NCBI GenBank assembly: GCA_002705055.1
Contig: PAHY01000034.1
Location: forward strand, 1-64,000
Length of the DNA stretch: 64,000 nucleotides
DNA from: Planctomycetota bacterium
GTDB lineage: Bacteria > Planctomycetota > UBA1135
Reading direction: 5' to 3'
The notes beneath the pieces are model-generated. The model had not been told where the DNA came from. It was given only the letters and a program-made list of their open reading frames with translations, and ran no database searches. Of the stretch, positions 7,906 through 17,528 are shown piece by piece. How positions within the stretch are numbered: position 1 is the first letter of the stretch; the number at the start of each line of letters is the position of its first letter. The position numbers and the translations under genes are program-made.

Positions 7906-9438
7906 TTAAGCGTTCGCGAACTCGGATTCATGCTCGAGCGCGATTGGCTTGTAGCCGCCGCGTGAACGGAAGTACGCGATCAGGATCAGGTAGCAGATCA
8001 GCATGATGCCGGGGAAAATCGCCACGGTCTTCAGCGCATCCTGCTTCGCCACGATGCCAAGGTCATCCAGGTACTCGGCATCTTCTGCGGTAACGCTCGA
8101 CCGCTTCTCGCCATCAATCGGCGTGTAGGCGCCGAAGACCGACGTCTGCTCCTCGCCGAGGACCTGCTCGGCCAGTGCCGGGCGATCAGCCAGCAGGGTC
8201 TCCGAGAGTTCCTTGTCCTGAATATTGCCCAGCAGCGCAGCGCCGATCACGCCCGCAGCCAACATGCCCAGGCCGGCGATGAGGTTGAGGGTCAGTGCGC
8301 CGCCCTTCGGACATTGCTCACTGACGACGCCAAGCATCGTCGGCCAGAAGAAGGTCTTGCCGACGCCATAGACCGTCGCGGCGACCAGGATCATGATGCC
8401 CGCCGCGCTCGACAGCAGGATCAGGCCAACGATGGCGAGACCAGCCGACGCGGCCAGCAGGCCGAGCGGCTGCAGGCGCTCCACCAGCGGGCCGGCCTGG
8501 AAGCGCAGCACCATCATCAGGAAGGCGGTGTAGACCAGCACGACGCCACCCGGCAGGCCCATTTCCTGCATCGGACCAGCCATCAGGTCACTGATCCAGC
8601 TGTCGGTGCCGAGCTCGGTGATCGCAAGCGGCATCATGATCAGCATCAGGAACAGGAACAGCGGACGTCCGATCGTGCGCACGTAAGCGCCAAAGGCAGC
8701 GGCCACGGCCAGCGCGGCCGCCCACTTCATGGTGTCGGACCACTCGAACACGCGACCGACCTCCAGGAAGATCATGGCTGAGGTCATCAGCGCGCCCAGG
8801 AAGCCCACTTCCTGCAGCATCGCCTTGTAGGAGACACCCGCCGCGACGCGCTCTGAAGTGGGGAATTTGCAGCTGAGCATCATCACGCCGTACAGCGCGA
8901 CCGGAATGAAGATCAGCGAGATCTGGCCTTTCCAGCCGATGCCGCCGTCACCGCCCAGCAGCATCGCGAGGATGCCCGCGACCACCATGCCGCCGGGCCA
9001 GCCGGCGTGCAGGATGTTGAGCCACTTGGTCTTTTCCTTGGCGAACATCGTCGCGACGATCGGGTTGATCGCGGCCTCGATTGCGCCGGCCGCCAGGCCG
9101 CCGAGCGCCGAGCCGATGTACAGCGACCAGTAGCCGGTTGCCGTCACCATTAGGATCGCGAAGGCCGCGTGAGCCAGGAAGCCAAACAGGATCGCCTTGC
9201 CGTAGCCGATCTTGTCGATGACCAGACTGAACAGCACGATGCTGACGGCGAAAGGCCAGATGCCCACACCGAGGATCTCGCCCTTCTGCGTCTCCGACAG
9301 ATCGAACTCAGCGGCGATGCCGTCGAGCGCGAGGATGCGGAGAATGAAGGCGAAGGAGGTCGCGCACAGCGCGATGAAGCAGGCCCAGAAGAGCTTCTTC
9401 TCGGCTGGTGTGGGTTGAGCGTGGTGAACTTCGTTCAT
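7906..9438 (-). CDS. MFS sugar transporter
   Basis: 510 residues with about twelve hydrophobic segments, beginning with TM1 at about 18-38 (LFWACFIALCATSFAFILRI). The loop after TM2, FSLVIDKIGYGKAILFG, resembles the MFS loop 2-3 signature, and a long hydrophilic C-terminal insert (about 420-475) precedes the final TM. Its ATG at 9438 overlaps the stop of the giant haem/DUF1080 gene by four bases, so the two are translationally coupled. The most economical role is uptake of the mono- or disaccharide product made in the periplasm by the upstream proteins, feeding xylose isomerase just downstream. Substrate and ion coupling cannot be read from sequence. Confidence 0.85.
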   Translation of the reverse strand: MNEVHHAQPTPAEKKLFWACFIALCATSFAFILRILALDGIAAEFDLSETQKGEILGVGIWPFAVSIVLFSLVIDKIGYGKAILFGFLAHAAFAILMVTATGYWSLYIGSALGGLAAGAIEAAINPIVATMFAKEKTKWLNILHAGWPGGMVVAGILAMLLGGDGGIGWKGQISLIFIPVALYGVMMLSCKFPTSERVAAGVSYKAMLQEVGFLGALMTSAMIFLEVGRVFEWSDTMKWAAALAVAAAFGAYVRTIGRPLFLFLMLIMMPLAITELGTDSWISDLMAGPMQEMGLPGGVVLVYTAFLMMVLRFQAGPLVERLQPLGLLAASAGLAIVGLILLSSAAGIMILVAATVYGVGKTFFWPTMLGVVSEQCPKGGALTLNLIAGLGMLAAGVIGAALLGNIQDKELSETLLADRPALAEQVLGEEQTSVFGAYTPIDGEKRSSVTAEDAEYLDDLGIVAKQDALKTVAIFPGIMLICYLILIAYFRSRGGYKPIALEHESEFANA

Positions 9439-12400
9439 CGGGAGACTGTGCGCAGCACAGGTTGGGGGGAGAGTTCGAAACGGAAGTTGCGGAAGCGGAC
9501 CTCCGTCGGGCCACCGGAATGCAGTTGTAGCGCCACGATGCCGCTCTTGGCGAACTCGGCATCGCTGCGATCCACGACGGCGTGGCCGTTGATCGCGGTC
9601 AGGACGCGATCACCCACGGCTACGATTTCGTAAGTGTTCCACTCGCCGCGCTTGATGTGGGTGGCGGCGCCGGTGTCGTCGAGCAGGCCGCGGCCATGCT
9701 CTTCGTACAGCTTGCCCCACCAGCCGGGGCCGATGTCAGCCTGCAGGCCGGAGACTTCGCCGTCGAGCGCGCGGCTGGAGCGGAACTGAATGCCGCTGTT
9801 GCCGGCGTCGTCGACCAGCTTGACCTCGACGATCATGCGGAAGTCGCGGAAGTGGAGCGGACCGGCCGCCCAGGTGTTGTGGGCGATGCCGTCCGGTGCG
9901 CTGGCGATGATCTCGCCGTTCTCGACGCGCCAGTACTGCGGGTCGTACAGCCAGCCATCGAGGCTCTGCCCATCGAACCACTCGCCGAGGGTCTCCTCGT
10001 TCGCCGGCAGCGGCTGCTGCACCGGGCTGGCGAGGTAAGCGACCAGGTCGCGCGCGTCTTCGGGGGAGAGGCCGTCCAGCTGCCCTGCCGGCATCAGCGA
10101 CATCTCGAGCACGGTGAGGTCCTCGGTGCCGTCCGGGCGCTTGGCCAGATCGGCGCGCCGCACGACCTCGGTGAAGGTGCCGTTCCGGAAGGTGAGCGTC
10201 TGCTCGTTCTGGTTGCTGATCATGCCGGCGACCACGCGGCCGTCCTTCAGGCGCGCGGTCGTCATCATGTACTGCTGACCCAGCTCGGCGCTCGGCTCGA
10301 TCAGGTTGGACAGCAGATAGTCGAGGTCGGCGCGGTTGGACCCGGTGATGTCCGGGCCCAGGTCGCCTCCGTCGCCGAACAGCTTGTGGCAGGCGAAGCA
10401 GGTGTTGCGGTACTGCTGCCGTCCGTTGACCAGATCGGCCTGCGCCAGCTCTTCTGCGGTCAGCTTGGCTTTCCAGGCCGCGATCTGCGCGGCGGCGTTC
10501 TCGCTGACTTCGCCGGTCTTGCCCCACAGCTCAGTCAACCCGGCGCTCACCTGCTCGTCACGCAGCTCGTTCAGCTGACGCCGCAGCGGCGCCGAGTCGA
10601 GCAGCGTACGCGGCGCGCGGCCGTCGCCGATCGCGGTGAGCAGCAGGCGGGCGCTGCCGGCGCGCGAGGCCAGCACGCTGGCGGCGGCCAGCTTCTCGGT
10701 GCCTTCCCATTCGAAGGAGCCGAGCCCGCGCACGAGCGCCTGCGGAATGCGCGGATCATCGACCGCGGCGGCCCGCGCCAGCGCGTGGCGGCGCATTCGC
10801 CCTTCGTCGAGCAGCGACAGCAGCAGCGTGACGTAGTCCGAGCTCCTGCTGTTGCCCAGCGATTCCAGCGCCTGCGCCCGACGCTCCTGCGACAGGCTGG
10901 TGTCGCCGGCGACCGCCAGCAGGGCGCTGGCCGCGGTGGGATCACCGAACTGCTGTGCGAGGCGCAGCGCCTGATCGCGCATGACCGCTGTCACCTGCGC
11001 ATCGCCCTGCAGGAAGCGCGCCGAGACCTGCGGCCAGGAAGCTGGCATCGCGGTGTCCGGGCGATCGGCCAGGCCGCGGGTCATGGCGTCGAGCATGCGC
11101 GCGGCGCGGTCGGCCGGGGCCTTCGCGATCGCGGCGGCTAGCGCCTCGAGCATCGCGCCCTCACCCTCGGCTAGGCGGCGGTAGGTCGAACGCTCGACGA
11201 AGTCGTACCAGCAGCCGCCGGCGATCATCGCCAGCGCGGCCTGCGGATCGGCGGCCACGCAGGGCTCGAAGCCGTACCAGATCATCTTGGGCAGGTTGTG
11301 ATCGGCGATGTCCTCCGGGCGACGCATCAGCGACTCGGCGATGCCCCAGCGCTGCGGCACCGGCAGGCGCTGCATCGCCGCGGCCAGGGCCAGGCGCACG
11401 ACCGGCGAAGGATCGCTCGCCGCCATCTGCGCGAAGGTGTCGCTGACTCGTTTGGGGACCAGCGAGCGGCCGTAGGCCACGCCGCCAGCGCGCTCGAGCA
11501 CCAACGTGACCGCCCACGAGCGGATGTGCTCGTCGCGGTCCTCGAACAGCGGCTCGACCCACTGCGTCGACCAGGCATCCGCCGCGTGCATCGCCCACAG
11601 CGCGCGCAGCCGCTTGGGAGTGGGCAGGTTCTCGTCGAGGAAGTAGGGGCCGAGCGTGGCCTGCACGCCGGCCAGCTGATCCTCATTCCAGTCCGGCCCG
11701 GCGGCACGTTCCTGCAGAACGCGACGCGCCATGCGCACTTCCCACTCGTTGTCGGAGAGCGCGGCGCGGCACAGCTCTTCCGTGCTCCAGCTCGTCAGGT
11801 CGACGCGCGCGAAGTCACCGTCGCCGTAGCGCACCCGGTACATCCGCCCGTTCGAGCGGTCCCACAGGTTGACATCGTTGCGGTGACAGGCCTGCTTGTC
11901 GTACCAGTCGAGCATGTAGATGCTGCCGTCCGGGCCAGTGCGCACCGCGACTCCCATGAACCAGGGGTCATTGGAAAGCAGGAAGTCAGGCGCGTGCGAG
12001 CCGACCAGGCCCGAACCCTGCGGCGAGAGAATCTCGCTGTTCATCCGCTTGCCGTGCACGTTGAACATGAACAGGCGGTTGCGGTACTCGGCCGGGAACT
12101 GATCCGACAGATAGATCATCGCGCCGCAGTGCGCGTGGCCGCCGCCGACCGCATCGCTCAGGCCGTTGCCGCTGTGCGGCGTCGCGCCCAGATAGTGCAG
12201 GTGGTCGGCGATCGTCTTGATGTCGTCGTAGACGTAGGGCGAGAAGTGGCGCCCGCCCTGGCGCTGGTACCGCGCGCCCTGAATGATGTGATAGAGGTGC
12301 GGGATCACGCAGGCGGTGATCAGCGGGCGGCCGTAGTCATCCCAATCCACTCCCCAGGGGTTAGAGGTGCCCCAGGCGTAGACCTCGAAGACGTGCTTGG

Positions 12401-14759
12401 TCGGGTGGTAGCGCCAGACGCCGGCGTTGATCGGCTCGCGCTCGGCGTCGGGGGTGCCCGGCTTGCCGACGCGCGAATGAGTGAACACGCCGTGGCAGCC
12501 GTACAGCCAGCCATCGGGGCCCCAGCGGAAGGCGTTCAGCGTCTCGTGCGTGTCCTGATAGCCCCAGCCGTCGAGCAGGATCTGCGGCTCGCTGTCGGGC
12601 ACCAGATCGTTGTCCGCATCGGGGATGAACATCAGGTAGGGAGCCGCGCCCACCCAGACCCCGCCGAAGCCGACCTCGATCCCGCTGACCAGGTTGAGGG
12701 TGTCGGTGAAGACGGTGCGCTTGTCGTAGCTGCCGTCCTCATCGGTGTCCTCGAAGACCAGGATGGTGTCGCGCGCGTCCTCGTCCTTGCGGCGCTGCGG
12801 ATAGGCGAAGGCTTCGACCACCCACAGGCGGCCCTGCGCATCGATCGTGAACTGAATCGGCTGGTGCAGATCCGGTTCGGCCGCGATCAGATCGACGTGG
12901 AAGCCTTCGGGCACGGTCATCGCCTGTGCGGCCTCTTCGGGCAGCTTGCCGCGCACCGCCGACTTCTGCATCGACAGCTGCGCCTTCTCGCGCACGGTCG
13001 GATCGTCGCGGTGGAAGCGGAAGTCGTCGAAGTTGATGTGGCCCCAGTGGCCGCCGTGCTCGTCGCGCAAGCGGATCTGAATCGGCTGGCCGATTCGGGT
13101 CGACAGATCGACCCAGGCCACGTGCATCGCTTCGTCGTCGCGGCCCGAGGCGCGGTAGAACACCCGGCCCATCAGGTCGAGGATCTCGACGCTGGTCGAT
13201 TCGTGATGACCGCCGCCGACCAGGAAGCTGGCGTAGGGGTGGGTCACCAGGAAGGGTTCGCTGGTCAGCGTGCCCTGCGCGACGTCGCTGTTGGCGATCT
13301 CGTAGGTGCCGATCCAATACTCGCCCTCGTGCATGCTGCGCATGGCGCGGCGCGCGGCCACGGTGTCGCCCTTCACCGGCATCTGCGCAAAGGCCTCGCC
13401 GGTCGCGGTCCAGCCCGACAGGTCGCCGGTCTCAAAGCCCAGGTTCAGGGCGTGGCCGCCGGCGTCGACCGGAGCCACCGCGGCGGGGCGGGCGCGGCTG
13501 GAGCGGCTGCGCGCCTCGCGCACGGCGTTGGCCAGCCGGGCGCGGCGCTCGGCGGCGCTGATCTGCTCGCGGCCGTGCAGGTGCACGAAGGTGCCGTTCT
13601 TGTTGCCGACGACGATCTCGGGCAGCGCGTCGCCGGTCAGGTCCACGGCCATCACCTGCGTGCCGACCCCCGAGTCGTTGTCGACCATGTGCGGGGTGAA
13701 GCGTGCGCCGGCGGCGTCGCGCTCGAGCTCGAACCAGTAGACGTAGGCCGGGTCGTGGTCGGCCGCGTCGCCGCCGCCGTGCGCCCAATAGCGCGAGCCC
13801 AGCACCAGGTCCTGCAGCCCATCGCCGTTCATGTCCGCGAGGTCCATCGCGTGCAGATTGCCGACCACCACGCCGTGCGGGTTCTCGCCGACGGTCGAGC
13901 CCATGATCTGATGCTTGCGGAAGCCGATCGTGCCGTCTTCGCTCGGTCGCTGCTCGAACCAGTACAGGCCGTAACCGTGCGCGTTGTCGGAGCTGACGAC
14001 GTCGGTGTCGCCGTCCCCGTCGATGTCGTAGGCGTACATCTGCGCGCCGCCGCGGCCGGCGAAGGCGTGGGGGTGGAAGGGCCACTCGCCGGGGCCGTCG
14101 ATGATCGCCGGCTGCTCCCACCAGCCCTGCTTCATGATCAGGTCGGTCAGGCCGTCGCCGTTGATGTCGCCGTAGCCCAGGCCGTGGGTAAAGCGCCCGC
14201 CCATGCCTTCGGCGCTGATCGGCACGAACTGCCAGCGCTTGCCGGGCTGCTGCGGATCCCAGAGCGCGTAGCCCAGCCGACCGCCGTGCATGCAGATCAG
14301 CTCGGGGCGGCCGTCGCCGTTGACGTCGGCGAAGGTCGGCGACTCATTGTCGACTCCTTCAAAGACGACGAAGCGATTCCAGTGCGCCGCGCCGGCGACG
14401 CGGATGTTCTCCGCGCCCGGGTTCTCGTACCACTCCGCGCGCGCGCCCGGGAAGCCGATCCGCAGCAGGTCCTGGTCGCCGTCGCCGTCGAAGTCGTAGG
14501 CGAAGCTGAAGAAGTGGTCGGAGTAGCCCTGCACGTCGTAGGGCTCCTGGGCGTAGATCCGCACCCAGGCCGAGAACTCTGGCCCGAAGTAGATGTACGG
14601 GCCCGAGTTGACGTCGCCGTGGCCGTCGCCATCGAAGTCCGCGCCGCAGGCGCCTTCGCTGAAGAACTGCTCGCTCAGCTGGCGCGTCTCGAAGGTTTCC
14701 CAGGGTTCCTGCGCGGCGGCCGCGGCAGGGGTGAGCGCCAGCGTGAGGGCGAGCATCAT
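9435..14759 (-). CDS. Giant exported fusion: FG-GAP repeats, PVC haem-dehydrogenase domain, HEAT, cytochrome c and DUF1080
   Basis: 1774 residues with a short signal peptide (MMLALTLALTPAAAAAQ). Order: seven FG-GAP/VCBS calcium-type repeats at about 38-385 (DFDGDGHGDV, DFDGDGDQDLL, DVNGDGRPELI, DINGDGLTDLI and others); a carbohydrate-binding-like jelly roll at about 430-590; a PVC-type membrane-bound dehydrogenase propeller from about 614 (MTVPEGFHVDLIAAEP); HEAT-like helices about 1020-1400; a cytochrome c with CFACH at Cys1454-His1458 and LGPDITGSNR; and a DUF1080 (3-keto-disaccharide hydrolase, LamG-like) domain from about 1594 (FDGQSLDGW) to 1765. The cytochrome would take electrons from oxidation of a sugar; DUF1080 proteins are known to cleave 3-keto-glycosides. 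Start and stop both overlap neighbours by four bases. Confidence 0.88.
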   Translation of the reverse strand: MMLALTLALTPAAAAAQEPWETFETRQLSEQFFSEGACGADFDGDGHGDVNSGPYIYFGPEFSAWVRIYAQEPYDVQGYSDHFFSFAYDFDGDGDQDLLRIGFPGARAEWYENPGAENIRVAGAAHWNRFVVFEGVDNESPTFADVNGDGRPELICMHGGRLGYALWDPQQPGKRWQFVPISAEGMGGRFTHGLGYGDINGDGLTDLIMKQGWWEQPAIIDGPGEWPFHPHAFAGRGGAQMYAYDIDGDGDTDVVSSDNAHGYGLYWFEQRPSEDGTIGFRKHQIMGSTVGENPHGVVVGNLHAMDLADMNGDGLQDLVLGSRYWAHGGGDAADHDPAYVYWFELERDAAGARFTPHMVDNDSGVGTQVMAVDLTGDALPEIVVGNKNGTFVHLHGREQISAAERRARLANAVREARSRSSRARPAAVAPVDAGGHALNLGFETGDLSGWTATGEAFAQMPVKGDTVAARRAMRSMHEGEYWIGTYEIANSDVAQGTLTSEPFLVTHPYASFLVGGGHHESTSVEILDLMGRVFYRASGRDDEAMHVAWVDLSTRIGQPIQIRLRDEHGGHWGHINFDDFRFHRDDPTVREKAQLSMQKSAVRGKLPEEAAQAMTVPEGFHVDLIAAEPDLHQPIQFTIDAQGRLWVVEAFAYPQRRKDEDARDTILVFEDTDEDGSYDKRTVFTDTLNLVSGIEVGFGGVWVGAAPYLMFIPDADNDLVPDSEPQILLDGWGYQDTHETLNAFRWGPDGWLYGCHGVFTHSRVGKPGTPDAEREPINAGVWRYHPTKHVFEVYAWGTSNPWGVDWDDYGRPLITACVIPHLYHIIQGARYQRQGGRHFSPYVYDDIKTIADHLHYLGATPHSGNGLSDAVGGGHAHCGAMIYLSDQFPAEYRNRLFMFNVHGKRMNSEILSPQGSGLVGSHAPDFLLSNDPWFMGVAVRTGPDGSIYMLDWYDKQACHRNDVNLWDRSNGRMYRVRYGDGDFARVDLTSWSTEELCRAALSDNEWEVRMARRVLQERAAGPDWNEDQLAGVQATLGPYFLDENLPTPKRLRALWAMHAADAWSTQWVEPLFEDRDEHIRSWAVTLVLERAGGVAYGRSLVPKRVSDTFAQMAASDPSPVVRLALAAAMQRLPVPQRWGIAESLMRRPEDIADHNLPKMIWYGFEPCVAADPQAALAMIAGGCWYDFVERSTYRRLAEGEGAMLEALAAAIAKAPADRAARMLDAMTRGLADRPDTAMPASWPQVSARFLQGDAQVTAVMRDQALRLAQQFGDPTAASALLAVAGDTSLSQERRAQALESLGNSRSSDYVTLLLSLLDEGRMRRHALARAAAVDDPRIPQALVRGLGSFEWEGTEKLAAASVLASRAGSARLLLTAIGDGRAPRTLLDSAPLRRQLNELRDEQVSAGLTELWGKTGEVSENAAAQIAAWKAKLTAEELAQADLVNGRQQYRNTCFACHKLFGDGGDLGPDITGSNRADLDYLLSNLIEPSAELGQQYMMTTARLKDGRVVAGMISNQNEQTLTFRNGTFTEVVRRADLAKRPDGTEDLTVLEMSLMPAGQLDGLSPEDARDLVAYLASPVQQPLPANEETLGEWFDGQSLDGWLYDPQYWRVENGEIIASAPDGIAHNTWAAGPLHFRDFRMIVEVKLVDDAGNSGIQFRSSRALDGEVSGLQADIGPGWWGKLYEEHGRGLLDDTGAATHIKRGEWNTYEIVAVGDRVLTAINGHAVVDRSDAEFAKSGIVALQLHSGGPTEVRFRNFRFELSPQPVLRTVSR

Positions 14760-15898
14760 GCTTGGACTGTTTGCTGCAGGGTGAAGGCGGGCATGTCCAT
14801 CACTTCGCCGCCCTTCATGGCCGACTCATGAGCCAGAATGCCGACGCAGGTCCAGTTCGCGGACTGACGTGCGTTCGGATAGCAGTCGCGGTCGCTGAGG
14901 ATCGCGTCGATGAACTCGTGCGCCAGGTGCGGGTGCGAGCCACCGTGACCAGCGCCTTGGGTGAAGGACAGGTGCTGGTTGGCGTCGGTGTCGTAGACGC
15001 CGTGGGTCGTGAAGCGCTGGATCTCCTCCGGCAGGAGGTGCGCGTAATCAGGGCACTCGATGCGCTCGGGGATCTCCGGCTCGGGCTTCTTGGCGGTGTG
15101 CACGACCAGGCCCTCGCCCTCGATCAGCGGCCACTCGACCGCCTTCTTGCTGCCATAGACGTCGATGCTCTCGCGGTACTGGCGCGCGGTGTCGAACAGC
15201 GAGCGGTAGATCCGCGCGGACAGGTCGCCCTCCAGTTGGATGTGCGCCGACTCGATCGCCCACGGCGAACCGTGGATCGCGGCGAGGTCCTCGGAGATCT
15301 GCCCCGAGCCGAAGCAGCTCACCTTGGTCGCGTCGCGGCGCGGCAGCGCCAGCACCGGGCCGACACAGTGGGTGGCGTAGTGCATCGGCGGCAGGCCCGG
15401 CCAGTAATCCGGCCAGCCGTCCATGTCCTGCTGGTGCGAGGCCTGCAGGAACTGAATCCGGCCGAGGTCGCCGTTCTCGTAGAGCTCCTTCATGAACAGG
15501 AACTCGCGCGAGTACACGACGGTCTCCATCATCATGTACTTCTTGCCGCTCGCGATCTGCGCCTCAACGATGCGCTCGCAGTCCTCGACGCTGGTCGCCA
15601 TCGGCACCGTGCAGGCGACGTGCTTGCCGGCCTTCAGCGCCTGAATGGACTGCTCGGCGTGGAGCGGAATCGGCGTGTTGATGTGGACCGCGTCGATGTC
15701 CGGGTCCTTCAGCAGCTCGGCGTAATCGGTGTAGCGCTTCTCGATCCCGAAGGCGTCGCCGATGGCGTCCAGCTTCTCCTGATTGCGCTGGCAGATCGCG
15801 ATCGGCACCGCATCCGGGTGAGCCTGGTAGATGGGGATGAACTCGGCGCCAAAGCCGAGCCCGACGAGCGCAATGCGAACGGGACCTTGGTCAGACAT
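14756..15898 (-). CDS. Gfo/Idh/MocA family oxidoreductase with variant catalytic motif
   Basis: 380 residues. The N-terminal Rossmann fold has RIALVGLGFGAEFIPIY at 8-24, and the family C-terminal sheet domain follows. The usual EKP motif, whose Lys contacts substrate and cofactor, is replaced by CTVPMATS (96-103), so Val98 sits where Lys is expected. PMHYATHCVG at about 172 supplies candidate catalytic His residues. No Tat or Sec signal is visible, so it is probably cytoplasmic. First gene of the operon: its stop overlaps the ATG of the giant haem/DUF1080 gene by four bases. Likely role is NAD(P)-dependent oxidation or reduction of a sugar or 3-keto-sugar, but the variant motif leaves the chemistry open. 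Confidence 0.85.
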   Translation of the reverse strand: MSDQGPVRIALVGLGFGAEFIPIYQAHPDAVPIAICQRNQEKLDAIGDAFGIEKRYTDYAELLKDPDIDAVHINTPIPLHAEQSIQALKAGKHVACTVPMATSVEDCERIVEAQIASGKKYMMMETVVYSREFLFMKELYENGDLGRIQFLQASHQQDMDGWPDYWPGLPPMHYATHCVGPVLALPRRDATKVSCFGSGQISEDLAAIHGSPWAIESAHIQLEGDLSARIYRSLFDTARQYRESIDVYGSKKAVEWPLIEGEGLVVHTAKKPEPEIPERIECPDYAHLLPEEIQRFTTHGVYDTDANQHLSFTQGAGHGGSHPHLAHEFIDAILSDRDCYPNARQSANWTCVGILAHESAMKGGEVMDMPAFTLQQTVQA

Positions 15899-16198
15899 AG
15901 GGTCGTCTCCCCGGAGCGCAGGGGCTCAGCAGGGGGACGTCCAGAGTCGGTCGGCTGCCCGATTGCCGCAAGTCGTGATTTCGGCGATCACCAGAGTTTT
16001 TGCGGCGCAAGCCAGCTTGACCCGAACGACGTGATTCGTTTGGGAGAAAGTACTTCGTCTACGCAGGCTCCCGAGAGTTTCGAGCGTGCTCAAAGATCCG
16101 ACGCGCATTGCAAGCAGTGATGCTGCGTGATACCTTCCGAGACGGTGGCGGATTGCGCCGCCGTTCTTTGACCACTTTCCCTTGAGGGATTTCTTTTC
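15899..16198. other. Divergent intergenic region with leader hairpin
   Basis: 300 bases between the divergent Gfo/Idh operon and the low-GC secreted-protein genes; it must hold both promoters, but no box pair is convincing. An 8-bp hairpin (CGGTGGCG 16143-16150, CGCCGCCG 16156-16163, one T-G wobble, 5-nt loop) followed by ttcttt lies 35 bases before ATG 16199; it could be a short attenuator. GAGGGA at 16184-16189 is a plausible ribosome-binding site for the plus-strand gene. Confidence 0.4.
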
Positions 16199-17521
16199 AT
16201 GAAGTCTTATTTGTTTCTCATTCTGTTCATCGTGTGCGTGGGAATGCCTGCGGTGGCCCAAGACAAGTTCATTAACGAAGATGGTCAGACCTCGAATCTG
16301 ACATTAGGAGATTCGGTCAACATGGCGGATGTCGGCCTATTCGTTGTCGAGATTCCATTTCAATCGCCGCTACAGGACCTGAATACCGGCCTCTTTGCAA
16401 TCCCCGACCTTGAGTTTTGCTATTCATTGCGACCGGTCAATTGGATGCCAAGTGACTTTGTGACGAATGACTTTCCGTGGGTTTATGGGAACGAGAGTGG
16501 TGAGGCAAGCCTGACAATTCTCTCGTTCGATGATGTCACGGGAAGTGGCAATGCAAAGCTCATGCTTCCGGCTGGAGCGTTTACGCATGACGGAACTTGG
16601 GGTCAGCTATTCCATGGAGGATTGAATCGCTTGTCCATCTTCCTCGATCTGGCTGGGTCGCTGAGTTGGACTGCACTTGCCGAGCCGAGTCAGTATCTGG
16701 CTTCCAAAGTCATCGACCTCGATGTCAATTCTCCGGATATCTCCCTGATGCTGACCGAGAATCGGTCTCTCTATGTTGATCAAGACTCGGAACTCGTCAT
16801 CGTCGCGAAGGATGTCTGGTCCACTGACCGAGTGTTCAATCTGTCCGTAACAGCGCCAATTTTCAGCGTCCCTTCCTCGGTCGTGCTTCCAGCCGGTGAA
16901 CACTATGTCGAGGTGCCTCTCACGGTGCTCGACGTGGGGGAGGCGCGAGTGAGCGCAACAAGCCCTTCGTATCCGGGCGTCCACGCGGTTTCTCAGAAGG
17001 GAATTGCTGTTGACGACGTTGAGTCGTTTGACTTCGTTGTGCCCGCAGGTGGTGGCCCGATTCGGATTGAGCCGAACGATGAGGTCGTTGGATCAAGCCG
17101 GCGCTGCATCCACTTCGGCCCGGTCTTACCCAGTGGAAAGCCGGATAATGGGCAGTCCGTTTCCTATCGATACTCTGCGTGTAAGAAGTCCCCTCAGCCA
17201 ACCTGTGCGGTGAATCAAGCTGAAGGTGGGTATGCGTGGTTTGGCCGGAGCTCGAAGTGCAAGCTCACACTCAACATCTTTTCCTGGTGCAACTTTTACT
17301 CTTCAGGGGAGGATACGGAGCGCGATTTCCCGAAATGGAAGCTTGTCTCAATCAAGCCTCAACTCTGTGGGGTGACAGGTCGTGCAAGTGGTCAGTCAGT
17401 TGACCTCGAGTTTGGGGAGGACTTCGAGTTCGAGTTCGAAGGCAAGATGAAGTACCGCTTTGCATGCAAGTGGGTGCGTCAAGCGACCACTGTTGATGTC
17501 GTTTCAGACGATTGTCTCTAG
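16199..17521 (+). CDS. Secreted Cys-rich protein of unknown function
   Basis: 440 residues with a clear signal peptide, MKSYLFLILFIVCVGMPAVAQ, and a GAGGGA ribosome-binding site nine bases before the ATG. Residues about 30-290 are beta-rich; the segment about 205-270 (FSVPSSVVLPAGEHYVEVPL, followed by VSATSPSYPGV) looks like an Ig-like/Calx-beta or BACON-type domain. The C-terminal third (about 310-440) has about ten cysteines (RRCIHFG, YSACKKSP, KCKLTLNIFSWC, PQLCG, FACKW, DDCL), implying disulfides in an oxidising compartment. No homologous family is recognised. It is followed after seven bases by the next gene, and base composition is visibly less GC-rich than the surrounding operons. Confidence 0.7.
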   Translation: MKSYLFLILFIVCVGMPAVAQDKFINEDGQTSNLTLGDSVNMADVGLFVVEIPFQSPLQDLNTGLFAIPDLEFCYSLRPVNWMPSDFVTNDFPWVYGNESGEASLTILSFDDVTGSGNAKLMLPAGAFTHDGTWGQLFHGGLNRLSIFLDLAGSLSWTALAEPSQYLASKVIDLDVNSPDISLMLTENRSLYVDQDSELVIVAKDVWSTDRVFNLSVTAPIFSVPSSVVLPAGEHYVEVPLTVLDVGEARVSATSPSYPGVHAVSQKGIAVDDVESFDFVVPAGGGPIRIEPNDEVVGSSRRCIHFGPVLPSGKPDNGQSVSYRYSACKKSPQPTCAVNQAEGGYAWFGRSSKCKLTLNIFSWCNFYSSGEDTERDFPKWKLVSIKPQLCGVTGRASGQSVDLEFGEDFEFEFEGKMKYRFACKWVRQATTVDVVSDDCL

Positions 17522-17528
17522 TTCGAAT

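Noticed and set aside
11298-14831. 1177-codon plus-strand open frame
   Set aside because: Mirror of the giant haem/DUF1080 gene on the minus strand; composition is Val/Arg/His shadow sequence with no family motifs, while the minus strand carries complete domains.
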